A stretch of DNA of 64,000 bases from Streptomyces tubercidicus (lineage in GTDB: Bacteria > Actinomycetota > Actinomycetes > Streptomycetales > Streptomycetaceae). The stretch covers positions 434,001-498,000 of the forward strand of contig NZ_CP114205.1 in assembly GCF_027497495.1 (NCBI RefSeq), read 5' to 3'. The notes under the pieces are model-generated. The model saw nothing but the letters and a program-made list of their open reading frames with translations, had not been told where the DNA came from and did not search any database. Positions 16,043 through 24,407 of this stretch are shown in pieces (the first letter of the stretch is position 1; each line of letters begins with the position of its first letter). Both the position numbers and the translations under genes were made by a program.

Positions 16043-17070
16043 ACCGCACCCCGTTGAACCACACCGCGCGCCTGGTCATCCTGCTCGCCACCGTGGCCGT
16101 ACTCGGCGCGGTCGCCGTCGGCGCGATCCTGCACGCCGCCGGGCGCGCCGACCGGAAGGACCGCACACAGTCCGGCGGCCCCGAGGTGGCCCCCGGGCCC
16201 GTACGCCTGGACGATCCGCGCCATGGTCTCTTCCGCAACATGGCCTGGGGGCCGCACCGCGACGAGATCACCGCCGTGCCGGAAGGGCGGCTCACCGGAC
16301 CGCGCACCGCGTCCGGGGTGCACTGCCTGCGGTTCCACGCGGCCGCCGGGACCGGCATCTGCCTCCAGGCCGTGCACGGCAAACTCCGGGACACCTACCG
16401 CGCCGTCCTCCTGGACAACCGGCTGCGCGCACTGCGCCATTACGACCTGGCCGGTACCCCCACCCGCGCCCGGGTCTCCCCCAGCGGCCGCAGCGTCGCC
16501 TGGACCGTCTTCGTCAGCGGTGACTCCTACGCGGGCACCGCCTTCTCCACCCGCACCTCCATCGTCGACACCCGTGGCCGGCACCTGGACGCCAACCTGG
16601 AGACCTACGCGCTGACCGTCGACAGGCACCGGGTCCACGCCGTCGATATCAACGTCTGGGGCGTCACCTTCGCCGATGACACCCGCTTCTACGCCACCGC
16701 CGCCACCGGCGGAAAGACCTATCTCGTCCGCGGCGACCGCCGCACCAGAACCCTCCGGGCCTTGCACTCCAATGTCGAATGCCCCTCGCTCTCCCCCGAT
16801 GGCACCCGGATCGCCTACAAGAAGCGCGTCGCGGGCGCCGACCCCGATGCCCCCTGGCGGCTGTACGTCCTCGACCTGCGCACCTTGCGCGAGACCGCGA
16901 CCGGCGAACACCGCAACATCGACGACCAGGCCATCTGGCGCGACGGCCGCACCCTGGTCTACTCCCTGCCGGGCGACTACGGCTCCGACCTCTGGACCGT
17001 CCCCGCCGACGGCACCGGCACCCCGCACCGCCTCCTCTCCGCGGCGCTCGCCCCTGCCTTCTCCCGTTAA
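16039..17070 (+). CDS. membrane-anchored beta-propeller (TolB/WD40-like) protein
   Basis: A 343-residue protein with an N-terminal hydrophobic segment (about residues 10-32), then repeated beta-blade motifs such as RARVSPSGRSVAWTVF, CPSLSPDGTRIAYKKR and DLWTVPADGTG. This is the pattern of TolB-like propellers, with an SPDG turn in each blade. It is likely held outside the membrane. It overlaps the MFS gene by 4 bases (GTGA) and may assist it or sense its substrate; no enzyme motif is visible. Its stop overlaps the convergent gene at 17067. Confidence 0.75.
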   Translation: MNRTPLNHTARLVILLATVAVLGAVAVGAILHAAGRADRKDRTQSGGPEVAPGPVRLDDPRHGLFRNMAWGPHRDEITAVPEGRLTGPRTASGVHCLRFHAAAGTGICLQAVHGKLRDTYRAVLLDNRLRALRHYDLAGTPTRARVSPSGRSVAWTVFVSGDSYAGTAFSTRTSIVDTRGRHLDANLETYALTVDRHRVHAVDINVWGVTFADDTRFYATAATGGKTYLVRGDRRTRTLRALHSNVECPSLSPDGTRIAYKKRVAGADPDAPWRLYVLDLRTLRETATGEHRNIDDQAIWRDGRTLVYSLPGDYGSDLWTVPADGTGTPHRLLSAALAPAFSR

Positions 17071-17501
17071 ACGCCCTCCTCCCCTATGGCCGCCACGAGC
17101 TGGAACGGCAGCTCGCGTGCGCCCTGCCCCACCCCCACACCTATCCAGCGGCCCTGCACCCGCCAGCCCTGCATCCGCGGGACATATCCGCACAGGGTGT
17201 CCAGCGGCGGCCGGACCGGCAGGCCCTGTGCGGACCGTTCCAACTGGGCCGTGAGATCGACCGTTTCGGGCGCACCCCACCGTAAGGACAGCGCCTGCAC
17301 CAGCGCCGTCAGCTCGGCCGTGAACTCCTCCTCGGCCTCCGCCACCTCGGCGGCGTCCGCGTCCCAGAACTCCTCGCTGACCCGCAGCCCGGCTATGTGG
17401 TAGCCGGGCCCGCTCTCGACCATGCCGGACCGGCCCGGCACCGCCGGGAACTCCCGCAGCCGCAGTCGGTCGATGAGCGTCAGATCCTCGTCAAGGGTCA
17501 T
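17067..17501 (-). CDS. hypothetical protein, 144 residues
   Basis: I do not recognise the family. The protein is acidic in its middle (FWDADAAEVAEAEEEF), has GRWIGVGVGQGARELPFQLVAA near the end, no signal peptide and no membrane segment. Codon use is typical for the region, which supports a real gene. ATG 17501 is preferred over the ORF extension to 17561, whose first 20 residues are Pro/Arg-rich. Its stop overlaps the stop of the convergent propeller gene by 4 bases. Confidence 0.6.
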   Translation of the reverse strand: MTLDEDLTLIDRLRLREFPAVPGRSGMVESGPGYHIAGLRVSEEFWDADAAEVAEAEEEFTAELTALVQALSLRWGAPETVDLTAQLERSAQGLPVRPPLDTLCGYVPRMQGWRVQGRWIGVGVGQGARELPFQLVAAIGEEGV

Positions 17502-17673
17502 GCCGTCAGTAAACCGCGCGGGTCTGACAATTGGCCGTCGCGGTGCCGGGAGCGGGCGCACCCCGGGCGGGCCGGGTGGGTGCCGCGGCCGCCCGTGCCG
17601 CCCTCCCGCGGGGCTCGCCGGGCACCCTCTGACCGGCTACGCTCCGCCCCACACGCAAAGTGAGGGAGGGACG

Positions 17674-18846
17674 TTGGGGCGGCTCACCGGCGGGGATCCG
17701 TCCCTGCTGCGACGGATCAACTCCGCGGTGGTGCTGGATGCGCTGCGCGCCGCGGACTCCCCCACGCTCACCGACCTCGTCCAGGTGACGGGGCTGTCCC
17801 GGCCGACGGTCGAGGGTGTGGTCGAGGGGCTCATCGAGACCGGTCTGGTGGTCGAGGCGGCCGCCGGGGACGCCGCGACCCGTCGCCAGGGCCGGCCGGC
17901 CCGCCGGTTCCGCTTCCATCGCGAGGCGGGCCATCTGCTGGGCATCGAGATCGGCCCGCACCGCGTCGCCGCCCTGCTGTCCGATCTGGACGGGCGGGTG
18001 CTGGACAGCGCGCAGCGCCCCGTGGCGGTGAGTGCACCGGCCGATGAGCGGCTGGAGCGGGTCCGTGCCGTGGTGTCCGATCTGCTGCGCCGTACGGGCT
18101 TGCCCCGCGGTTCGCTGTGGGCCGTCGGGGCGGCCGGCCCCGGCATCGTGGAGGCCGACGGCACCGTACGGCTGAGCACCGCGCTGCCGGGCTGGACGGG
18201 CCTGCCGCTGGGTGACCGGCTGCGCCGGTCGTTCCGCTGCCCGGTACTGGTCGAGAACGACGCGAACGCCGCCGCGGTGGCCGAGCACTGGCAGGGCGCG
18301 GCGACCGGCTCGGATGACATCGTTTTCGTGCTGGCGGGACTCAGCCCGGGTGCCGGTTCACTGATCGGCGGCCGACTGCACCGCGGATTCGGCGGGGCCG
18401 CCGGGGAGATCGGCGCACTGCATCTGCTCGGCCGGGAGGCCACGCCGGAGAAGCTGCTGTCGACGACCGGGGAACCGCTGCATCCCCTGGACGAGGCGCA
18501 GGTGGCGGCGGTCTTCGCGGCGGCGCGGGACGGTGACGTACAGGCGCGGGAGGCGGTGGACCGCTTCCTCCGGCGGCTGGTGCACGATGTCGCGGCGCTG
18601 GTGCTGGCGCTGGACCCGGAGCTGGTGGTGATCGGCGGCTGGGCGGCGGGCCTGGCGGGTGTACTGGAGCCGCTGCGCCGGGAGTTGACGCGCTACTGCC
18701 TGCGACCGCCGCAGGTCGCCCTGTCGCAGCTCGGCGAGGCGGCGGTGGCAACGGGGGCGCTGCGGCTCGCGCTCGACCATGTGGAGGGCGAACTCTTCGC
18801 GGTAGAGGGGACGGTGGCGGGGCGCCACCGGGGCGCGGGGCGCTAA
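17674..18846 (+). CDS. ROK-family transcriptional regulator
   Basis: The 390-residue protein has an N-terminal winged helix (about residues 8-70: LLRRINSAVVLDALR, then LTDLVQVTGLSRPTVEGVVEGL) and a ROK sugar-kinase-like domain (GHLLGIEIGPHRVAALLSDL, WAVGAAGPGIV, LVENDANAAAVAEHW). ROK regulators bind sugars or sugar phosphates and DNA. The cysteine motif CxCGxxGCxE that binds zinc in most ROK proteins is absent: after GGAAGEIGALHLLG comes REATPEKLLS. The TTG start at 17674 has GAGGGAGGG just upstream. No sugar gene is adjacent, so the target is unknown. Confidence 0.85.
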   Translation: MGRLTGGDPSLLRRINSAVVLDALRAADSPTLTDLVQVTGLSRPTVEGVVEGLIETGLVVEAAAGDAATRRQGRPARRFRFHREAGHLLGIEIGPHRVAALLSDLDGRVLDSAQRPVAVSAPADERLERVRAVVSDLLRRTGLPRGSLWAVGAAGPGIVEADGTVRLSTALPGWTGLPLGDRLRRSFRCPVLVENDANAAAVAEHWQGAATGSDDIVFVLAGLSPGAGSLIGGRLHRGFGGAAGEIGALHLLGREATPEKLLSTTGEPLHPLDEAQVAAVFAAARDGDVQAREAVDRFLRRLVHDVAALVLALDPELVVIGGWAAGLAGVLEPLRRELTRYCLRPPQVALSQLGEAAVATGALRLALDHVEGELFAVEGTVAGRHRGAGR

Positions 18847-18910
18847 CGGGCGCCACTACGGAGGGGCGGCGCGGCAAGACGGCAACGGGCTACCGCCGAC
18901 CGCCACAACA

Positions 18911-18941
18911 GTACGGGCCCACCAAAATCCGGGACCCGTAC
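18911..18941. terminator. hairpin between convergent ROK and GntR genes
   Basis: GTACGGG (18911-18917) pairs with CCCGTAC (18935-18941) with further GG/CC pairing inside. It lies between two stops 113 bases apart and could serve both directions. Confidence 0.6.
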
Positions 18942-18959
18942 CTCAGCTACCGCCCCGCC

Positions 18960-19703
18960 TTACCCCGCGAGCAAGGCGACCGCGTCGCTCTCCCCGAAGG
19001 TCAGTCGGCAGGTGTCCGCACGGTAAGTGGAGACCGCGACGGCGGTCGTCCGGCCCCCCGAGACATAGCGGGTGGTGACGACGAGGACGGGCGCGCCGGG
19101 CAGCCTGTCCAGCTGCCGGGCGTCCTCCGCACGGGCCGAACCGAGCTCGACGGTACGGTCCTGGCCCGTCAGCTCCAGCGACTGCAGCTCCCGCAGGACC
19201 GCATAGGCACGGGCGGGGCCGGTGAGCAGCTCGGCCTCGGCGCAGCCGGGGACCGCGGCCGCCGGGATGTACACCAACTCGGCGGCGAGGGGCTGACCTT
19301 CGGTGACCCGGGTGCGGCGGACGATGTGCATCAACTCGCCGGGGGCCGTCTCCAGTAGGCGGGCCACCGCGGCGGGCACCGTATCGCTCTGGGCGGAGTC
19401 GACCGGCTGCCAGTCGTCACCGGCGGCGCCGGGCCAGGTGTGGCGGGCGGCGACGGCGACACCGACGCGGGGCGGTGCGACGGTGGTGCCCACACCGCGG
19501 CGTCGCTGGAGTCTGCCTTCCAGCTCCAGCTGTTCCAGCGCCTGCCGCAGCGTGGCCCGTGCGACGCCGAACCGCGCCGCCAGATCACGCTCGTTGGGCA
19601 GAATCTCGCCGACCGCGAACTCCGAGTCCAGCGCCTCACTGAGCACGGTCTTGAGGTGCCAGTACTTCGGCTCCGGCACCGTTTCGAGCTGCGTGGTCCC
19701 CAC
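18960..19703 (-). CDS. GntR-family regulator, HutC/UTRA type
   Basis: The 247-residue protein has a GntR winged helix at residues about 13-75 (LPNERDLAARFGVARATLRQALEQLELEGRLQ) and a UTRA ligand domain (MHIVRRTRVTEGQPLAAELVYIP to the end). DasR is the best-known Streptomyces member. It is divergent from the racemase-like gene. The gap between them contains TTGGTC-AA-GACCAA (19856-19869), close to the HutC/DasR operator core TGGTCTAGACCA, so control of the neighbour and of itself is likely. The effector is unknown. Confidence 0.9.
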   Translation of the reverse strand: MGTTQLETVPEPKYWHLKTVLSEALDSEFAVGEILPNERDLAARFGVARATLRQALEQLELEGRLQRRRGVGTTVAPPRVGVAVAARHTWPGAAGDDWQPVDSAQSDTVPAAVARLLETAPGELMHIVRRTRVTEGQPLAAELVYIPAAAVPGCAEAELLTGPARAYAVLRELQSLELTGQDRTVELGSARAEDARQLDRLPGAPVLVVTTRYVSGGRTTAVAVSTYRADTCRLTFGESDAVALLAG

Positions 19704-19855
19704 CCTGTCCTCCGCACTGGCCGTTACCGGGACTGTTCCCCCATGGGGCTCGGGCCGCGCACGGCCGCCGGACAGGGGCCCGCTGCGCGCCCGATGATGA
19801 ACGCTTCTTTATGAAAGGTTGTTGCAGTATCCCGACGATATGGCCGCCCCCACCC

Positions 19856-19869
19856 TTGGTCAAGACCAA
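19856..19869. promoter_or_regulatory. HutC/DasR-type operator (TTGGTC-N2-GACCAA)
   Basis: Perfect 6-base inverted arms with a 2-base centre differ from the DasR dre core only in the middle. The site lies 88 bases upstream of the racemase-like gene and 153 bases from the divergent GntR start. Binding could be by the adjacent GntR protein or by DasR itself. Confidence 0.55.
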
Positions 19870-19956
19870 TCCGGCATCCGTTTCGGCCCGCTCGGCCCGC
19901 CCGGAACGGGCCTCCCGCGCACGCTCTCCCCGGCCGCGCTCGGTAACCTCCCGGGC

Positions 19957-20622
19957 ATGCTCGCTCTGCTGCACACCTCGCCCGTCCATGTCCCGGTCTT
20001 CGACGCACTGCGTGACGAGGAGGCGCCCGACCTGACGCTGCATCACCTCGTACGCCCCGAACTCCTGGAGCGGGCAAGGGCGCAGGGGCCGGAGGCCGTC
20101 GCGGAGGACGTCGCCGCCGCGCTCGCGGAGGCGACCCACGACGGTGCGCGGTCGGCGCTGTGCACCTGCTCGACGATCGGTTCGGTGGCGGAGGCGGCCG
20201 GCGCCGCGCTCGGCCTGCCCGTTCTCCGTGTGGACCGCCCGATGGCCGCGGCGGCCGTCGCCGCCGGACCGCGGATCGTCGTACTCGCCACCGTGGAGAG
20301 CACCCTCGCCCCTACGGAAGCCCTGATCGCCGAGGAGGCCCAACGGGCCGGCCGCGAGGTCAGGATGCGGACCGTGCTGGTGCCGGGCGCCTGGGAGCGC
20401 TTCGAGAGCGGCGACACCGACGGCCATCTGTCGATGGTCGCCGCCGCGGCACGGGGGGTCCGGGACGCCGAGGTGATCGTCCTGGCGCAGGCCTCCATGG
20501 CACCGGCCGCCGAGGGGCTCGACGCCGGTGTCCCGGTGCTGTCGAGTCCGCGGCTCGGCCTGCGGGCCGCCGCTCAGCGAGCCGCGAGCGACACCAGCTT
20601 CTCGGGGTTGCGGACGACATAG
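19957..20622 (+). CDS. aspartate/glutamate racemase-family protein
   Basis: A 221-residue protein related to Asp/Glu/hydantoin racemases. It has LALLHTSPVHVPVF at the start, SALCTCSTIGSVAEAAG with a candidate catalytic Cys, and VIVLAQASMAP where the second Cys of true racemases would sit but is not seen. It may therefore be a decarboxylase/isomerase relative or a one-Cys form. ATG 19957 gives the family N-terminus; the frame is open further upstream through the operator region. Its 3' end overlaps the convergent sigma-factor gene by 49 bases. Confidence 0.7.
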   Translation: MLALLHTSPVHVPVFDALRDEEAPDLTLHHLVRPELLERARAQGPEAVAEDVAAALAEATHDGARSALCTCSTIGSVAEAAGAALGLPVLRVDRPMAAAAVAAGPRIVVLATVESTLAPTEALIAEEAQRAGREVRMRTVLVPGAWERFESGDTDGHLSMVAAAARGVRDAEVIVLAQASMAPAAEGLDAGVPVLSSPRLGLRAAAQRAASDTSFSGLRTT

Positions 20623-21467
20623 ACGGTCTTGATCTTGCCGTCGGCGATCCCGAGCTGGATGACGGAGTCCGGCTCGCCGTCGAGGTGCGCCAACAGCGCG
20701 ATCCCGCCGTTGAGTTCGAGGACCGTGAACTCCAGACCGGCCGGTACGGACCGGGTGACGCCGAAGAGGAAGCGGGCGACCTTGTCGGCGGACTCGATGA
20801 TCCGCAGCGGGGCCTTGGCCTTCCCTCCACTGTCCCCGACCAGCCGGGCGTCCGCCGCCAGCAGGCTCAGCAGCCCGTCCAGGTCGTCGCCGGCCGCGGC
20901 GGCCAGGAACCGTTCGGTCAGGTCCCGCTGCCGCACCGGATCGACCTCATAGCGCGGAGTGCCCTCCGCCACATGCCGCCGGGCCCGGCCCGCCAGTTGA
21001 CGGACCGCGGCCTCGCTGCGGTCAAGGGTGGTGGCGATCTCCGCGTACGGATAGCCGAAGGCCTCGCGCAGCACGAACACCGCGCGCTCCAGAGGGGAGA
21101 GCGACTCCAGGACGACGAGCACCGCGAGGGTGACCGATTCGGTGAACACCGCCCGCTCGGCGGTGTCCGGGACGGTGCCGCCGACGTCGGTCCGCAGCGG
21201 CTCCGGCAGCCAGGGCCCCACATAGGACTCACGCCGTGACCGGATCTGGCGCAGCCGGTCGAGGGCCAGCCGGGTGGTGACGCGTACGAGAAAGGCGCGC
21301 GGTTCACGTACCGCCGCGTGGTCCGCGCCCGACCAGCGCAGCCAGGCGTCCTGCAGCACGTCCTCGGCATCGGCCACCCGGCCGAGCATCCGGTAGGCCA
21401 CCCCGAAGAGGACGGGGCGGTGCTCCTCGAAGACGTCGGTGGCCTCGGTCGCGGAATCCTTCAGCAC
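20574..21467 (-). CDS. ECF41-family RNA polymerase sigma factor with SnoaL-like C-terminus
   Basis: The 297-residue protein has sigma-2 (EEHRPVLFGVAYRMLGRVADAEDVLQDAW, about 14-42), sigma-4 (ERAVFVLREAFGYPYAEIATTL), and a C-terminal NTF2/SnoaL-like domain. ECF41 hallmarks are all present: WLPEP at about 86-90 in the linker, SGGK (usually DGGGK) and NPEKL near the end. In ECF41 the C-terminal domain itself modulates activity, and no separate anti-sigma factor is used. ECF41 genes usually sit beside a carboxymuconolactone decarboxylase, oxidoreductase or epimerase gene; here the divergent neighbour is an alpha/beta hydrolase. GTG 21467 is uncertain because its GGAGG is very close. Confidence 0.88.
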   Translation of the reverse strand: MLKDSATEATDVFEEHRPVLFGVAYRMLGRVADAEDVLQDAWLRWSGADHAAVREPRAFLVRVTTRLALDRLRQIRSRRESYVGPWLPEPLRTDVGGTVPDTAERAVFTESVTLAVLVVLESLSPLERAVFVLREAFGYPYAEIATTLDRSEAAVRQLAGRARRHVAEGTPRYEVDPVRQRDLTERFLAAAAGDDLDGLLSLLAADARLVGDSGGKAKAPLRIIESADKVARFLFGVTRSVPAGLEFTVLELNGGIALLAHLDGEPDSVIQLGIADGKIKTVYVVRNPEKLVSLAAR

Positions 21468-21654
21468 CCCTCCATCCCACCCGGCCGCCCCGGCCTTGTC
21501 CAGCGGAAACCGGGGAGTGCGGGGGCGCGGGCGCGTGGTGTGCGGCACACTCTCCCTCACCCCGGCCGCCCCATACCGCTCAGTAGTCCCAGCTGGCATC
21601 GTGTCAGCGCACGTCGGCACCACCGAAAGTCCCGCACCCCAGAGGAGTTCGCCC

Positions 21655-22485
21655 ATGGCCGCCCCGGTCTCCTTCGCCCGTATCACCCCCGAGGACCGGC
21701 CGCCGTTCACGGTCGCCTACGACCGCAAGGGCGCGGGCGAGCCCGTCGTCCTGCTGCACGGCATCGGCCACCACCTCCAGGCCTGGCGCCCGGTGTGCGA
21801 CATCCTCGCCGCCTCCCACGAGGTCATCGCGTTCGATCTGCCGGGATTCGGCGCCTCCCCCGGCCTGCCGGACGGTTCCTCCTACGACCTGTCGTCGGTC
21901 ATCCCGCTGCTCACCGCGGCGTTCGCCGAACTCGGCATCGACCGGCCGCATGTGGTGGGCAACTCGCTGGGCGGGCTGCTCGCACTGGAGCTGGGCCGCA
22001 CCGGCGCCGTGCGGTCGGTCACCGCGCTCTCGCCCGCGGGCTTCTGGACCCCGGCCGAGCGGCGCTACGCCTTCGGGGTGCTGCGCGGGATGTACGCCGG
22101 TGCCCAGGCGCTGCCCCAGCCGACGGTGGAGTCGCTGGCCAGGACGGCCCTCGGCCGCGCCTCGCTCACCGCCACCATCTACGCCCACCCCGGGCGCCGC
22201 TCGGCCGACGCCGTCGTGGCGGAGACCCGGGCGCTGCGCGAGGCAGCCGGCTTCGCGCCGACGCTGGCGGCCGGCCGGGAGGTGCGGTTCACCTCGGATG
22301 TGCCCGATGTCCCGGTGACGATCGCCTGGGGCAACCGCGACCGGCTGCTCCTCCCCCGCCAGGGCATCCGCGCCAAGCGCACCATCCCGGGCGCCCGGCT
22401 CGTACGGCTGCCGGGCTGCGGACATGTGCCGATGAACGACGATCCGGCGCTGGTGGCGCGGGTCATCCTCGACACGGTGAGCTGA
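21655..22485 (+). CDS. alpha/beta hydrolase
   Basis: A 276-residue alpha/beta-hydrolase fold enzyme. The oxyanion motif is VVLLHGIGHHLQAW, the nucleophile elbow GNSLGG, the acid region TIAWGNRDRLL, and the catalytic His lies in GCGHVPMND. No signal peptide. Such enzymes hydrolyse esters, lactones or C-C bonds; the substrate is not readable. ATG 21655 has GAGGAG a good distance upstream. It is divergent from the ECF41 gene with 187 bases between start codons, so it is a candidate target of that sigma factor. Confidence 0.88.
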   Translation: MAAPVSFARITPEDRPPFTVAYDRKGAGEPVVLLHGIGHHLQAWRPVCDILAASHEVIAFDLPGFGASPGLPDGSSYDLSSVIPLLTAAFAELGIDRPHVVGNSLGGLLALELGRTGAVRSVTALSPAGFWTPAERRYAFGVLRGMYAGAQALPQPTVESLARTALGRASLTATIYAHPGRRSADAVVAETRALREAAGFAPTLAAGREVRFTSDVPDVPVTIAWGNRDRLLLPRQGIRAKRTIPGARLVRLPGCGHVPMNDDPALVARVILDTVS

Positions 22486-22664
22486 GCCCGCGTGCCGCCT
22501 TCCCCGGGGGCCGCCGTTCCTGCCGCGCGTACAGGGACCGTATGCGCCACGGCGGCATCCTGGTCATCGGACCGTGGCCTTGCGACCATGGCCCGGGTCC
22601 GCCGGTCGCAGGTCCCCGGATCCGTCCGGGCGAAGGGGGCACCGTGACCCGTGAACGGGCCGGT

Positions 22665-22686
22665 GTTCACCGTCCGTTCGGCTGCG
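22665..22686 (+). promoter_or_regulatory. PHO box (PhoP binding site) upstream of phoD
   Basis: Two adjacent 11-base direct repeats, GTTCACCGTCC (22665-22675) and GTTCGGCTGCG (22676-22686), match the Streptomyces PHO-box unit G[GT]TCAYYYR[GC]G at about 8 and 9 of 11 positions. They begin 84 bases upstream of a PhoD-type alkaline phosphatase, a known kind of PhoP target, so induction under phosphate limitation is expected. Confidence 0.65.
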
Positions 22687-22748
22687 GGGCACCGGACAGC
22701 GATACGAACAGGACGGCAGTGAAGTCGGTCGAGGCATGGAGGTTGGAG

Positions 22749-24323
22749 ATGGCGCAGGGATCCGGCGGCGGCTTCGGACGGCGGTCGCTGCTGCGCGGCG
22801 CGGCGGCGGGTTCGGCGGCGCTGGCACTGCCCGCGCTCTCCTGTGCCGCACCGGCCCAGGCCCGCAGCGGACGGCCGAGCGCCGACTGGGGTGTCCAGAC
22901 CGGGGATGTCACCACGTCCTCGGGCCTGGTGTGGGTGCGGTCCGACCGGCCGGCCCGGATGGTGGTGCAGACCGCGGCGACCGAGTCGTTCCGTAATGCC
23001 CGGTCCTGGCACGGTCCGGTGATCGGGCCGGACACCGACTTCACCGGTGTCACCTCGCTGCACGGTTTGCCGTCCGGTGAGCAGATCCACTACCGGGTGC
23101 TGCTCTCCGATCCGGACGACCCGCGGCGCACCGGCGAGCCGGTCTCCGGGACGTTCCGCACGGCCCCCACGGGGCGGCGCACGGATCTCCGCTTCCACTG
23201 GTCCGGCGATCTGGCCGGGCAGGGCTGGGGCATCAATCCGGACCGCGGCGGCTACCGCATCTACGAGGACATGCGGCGCCGGAACCCGGACTTCTTCCTG
23301 TGCAGCGGCGACAACATCTACGCCGACAACCCGATCCCCGAGCGGGTGACGCTGCCGGACGGCCGGATCTGGCGGAATGTGACGACCGAGGAGAAGTCGA
23401 AGGTCGCCGAGACGCTCGCGGAGTTCCGTGGTGCGTTCCGCTACAACCTGCTCGACGACAATCTGCGCCGCTTCAACGCACAGGTGCCGACGATCACGCA
23501 GTGGGACGACCACGAGGTGCACAACAACTGGTACCCGGGGCAGCTGCTCGACGACGACCGGTACACCGAGAAGGACGCGGATGTGCTCTCCGCGCGGTCG
23601 CTGCGCGCCTTCGGCGAGTATTTCCCGATCCGTACGCTGCGGCCCGACCGGGGAGGCCGGGTCTATCGCGTACTGCGCCACGGCCCGTTGCTCGATGTGT
23701 TCGTACTGGACATGCGCCGTTACCGGAACGCCAATTCGCCGGGCCGGCAGACCGACGATCCGCAGGGCATCCTCGGGGCGGAACAGCTGCGCTGGCTCAA
23801 GCGGGAGCTGTCCCGGTCCCGTGCGGTGTGGAAGGTGATCGCCTCCGATATGCCACTGGGGCTGGTCGTCCCGGACGGCAAGACGAACTTCGAGGCGGTG
23901 GCCCAGGGCGATCCGGGCACTCCCCTGGGGCGGGAACTCCAACTGGCCGAGCTGCTGCGGCACATCAAGCACGACCGGGTGACCGGCACCGTCTGGCTGA
24001 CGACCGACGTCCACTACACCGCGGCGCAGCACTACGCGCCGGAGCGGGCCGCGTTCAAGGACTTCGAGCCGTTCTGGGAGTTCGTGTCGGGGCCGCTGAA
24101 CGCGGGCGGATTCCAGGCGCTGAAGCTGGACGGAACCTTCGGACCCGACCAACCGTTTCTCAAAGCGCCGGACCGTGCCAACACCTCCCCCGCGGAGAGT
24201 CCGCAGTACTTCGGCGAGGTCGATATCGACGGGGGCAGCGGGGAGCTGACGGTGCGGCTGCGTCAGGAGGGCGGCCAGGTGTTGTTCAGCAAGGTGCTGC
24301 AACCAGGACGGGTAGGACAGTAG
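22749..24323 (+). CDS. phoD: PhoD-type alkaline phosphatase, Tat-exported
   Basis: The 524-residue protein begins with a twin-arginine signal (RRSLLRG at residues 11-17, then a hydrophobic Ala-rich stretch ending AQA), so it is exported folded. PhoD metal-site motifs are GDNIYADNPIP, TQWDDHEVHNNW and WLTTDVHYTAAQHY. PhoD is a Ca/Fe-dependent phosphomonoesterase/phosphodiesterase that frees phosphate outside the cell. ATG 22749 has GGAGG 6 bases upstream; the frame upstream of it belongs to no gene. A PHO box at 22665-22686 supports control by PhoR-PhoP. Confidence 0.93.
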   Translation: MAQGSGGGFGRRSLLRGAAAGSAALALPALSCAAPAQARSGRPSADWGVQTGDVTTSSGLVWVRSDRPARMVVQTAATESFRNARSWHGPVIGPDTDFTGVTSLHGLPSGEQIHYRVLLSDPDDPRRTGEPVSGTFRTAPTGRRTDLRFHWSGDLAGQGWGINPDRGGYRIYEDMRRRNPDFFLCSGDNIYADNPIPERVTLPDGRIWRNVTTEEKSKVAETLAEFRGAFRYNLLDDNLRRFNAQVPTITQWDDHEVHNNWYPGQLLDDDRYTEKDADVLSARSLRAFGEYFPIRTLRPDRGGRVYRVLRHGPLLDVFVLDMRRYRNANSPGRQTDDPQGILGAEQLRWLKRELSRSRAVWKVIASDMPLGLVVPDGKTNFEAVAQGDPGTPLGRELQLAELLRHIKHDRVTGTVWLTTDVHYTAAQHYAPERAAFKDFEPFWEFVSGPLNAGGFQALKLDGTFGPDQPFLKAPDRANTSPAESPQYFGEVDIDGGSGELTVRLRQEGGQVLFSKVLQPGRVGQ

Positions 24324-24363
24324 GCGCTAATGCTTCCTTTTCGTCTTTTACCCATAGGACACA

Positions 24364-24388
24364 AGGTGTTGGTGATCAGGCAACACCT
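24364..24388. promoter_or_regulatory. 8-9-8 inverted repeat upstream of the ACT-GNAT gene
   Basis: AGGTGTTG (24364-24371) and CAACACCT (24381-24388) are perfect arms with a 9-base spacer, 20 bases before the ATG. It could be an operator over the promoter or a leader hairpin that hides the weak ribosome site. Confidence 0.45.
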
Positions 24389-24407
24389 GTCCGCCAGGCT
24401 TGTGTGC

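Noticed and set aside
21318..22748. Upstream extension of the phoD frame to 21318
   Set aside because: It covers the alpha/beta hydrolase in a wrong frame and would bury the Tat signal; ATG 22749 has a proper ribosome site.
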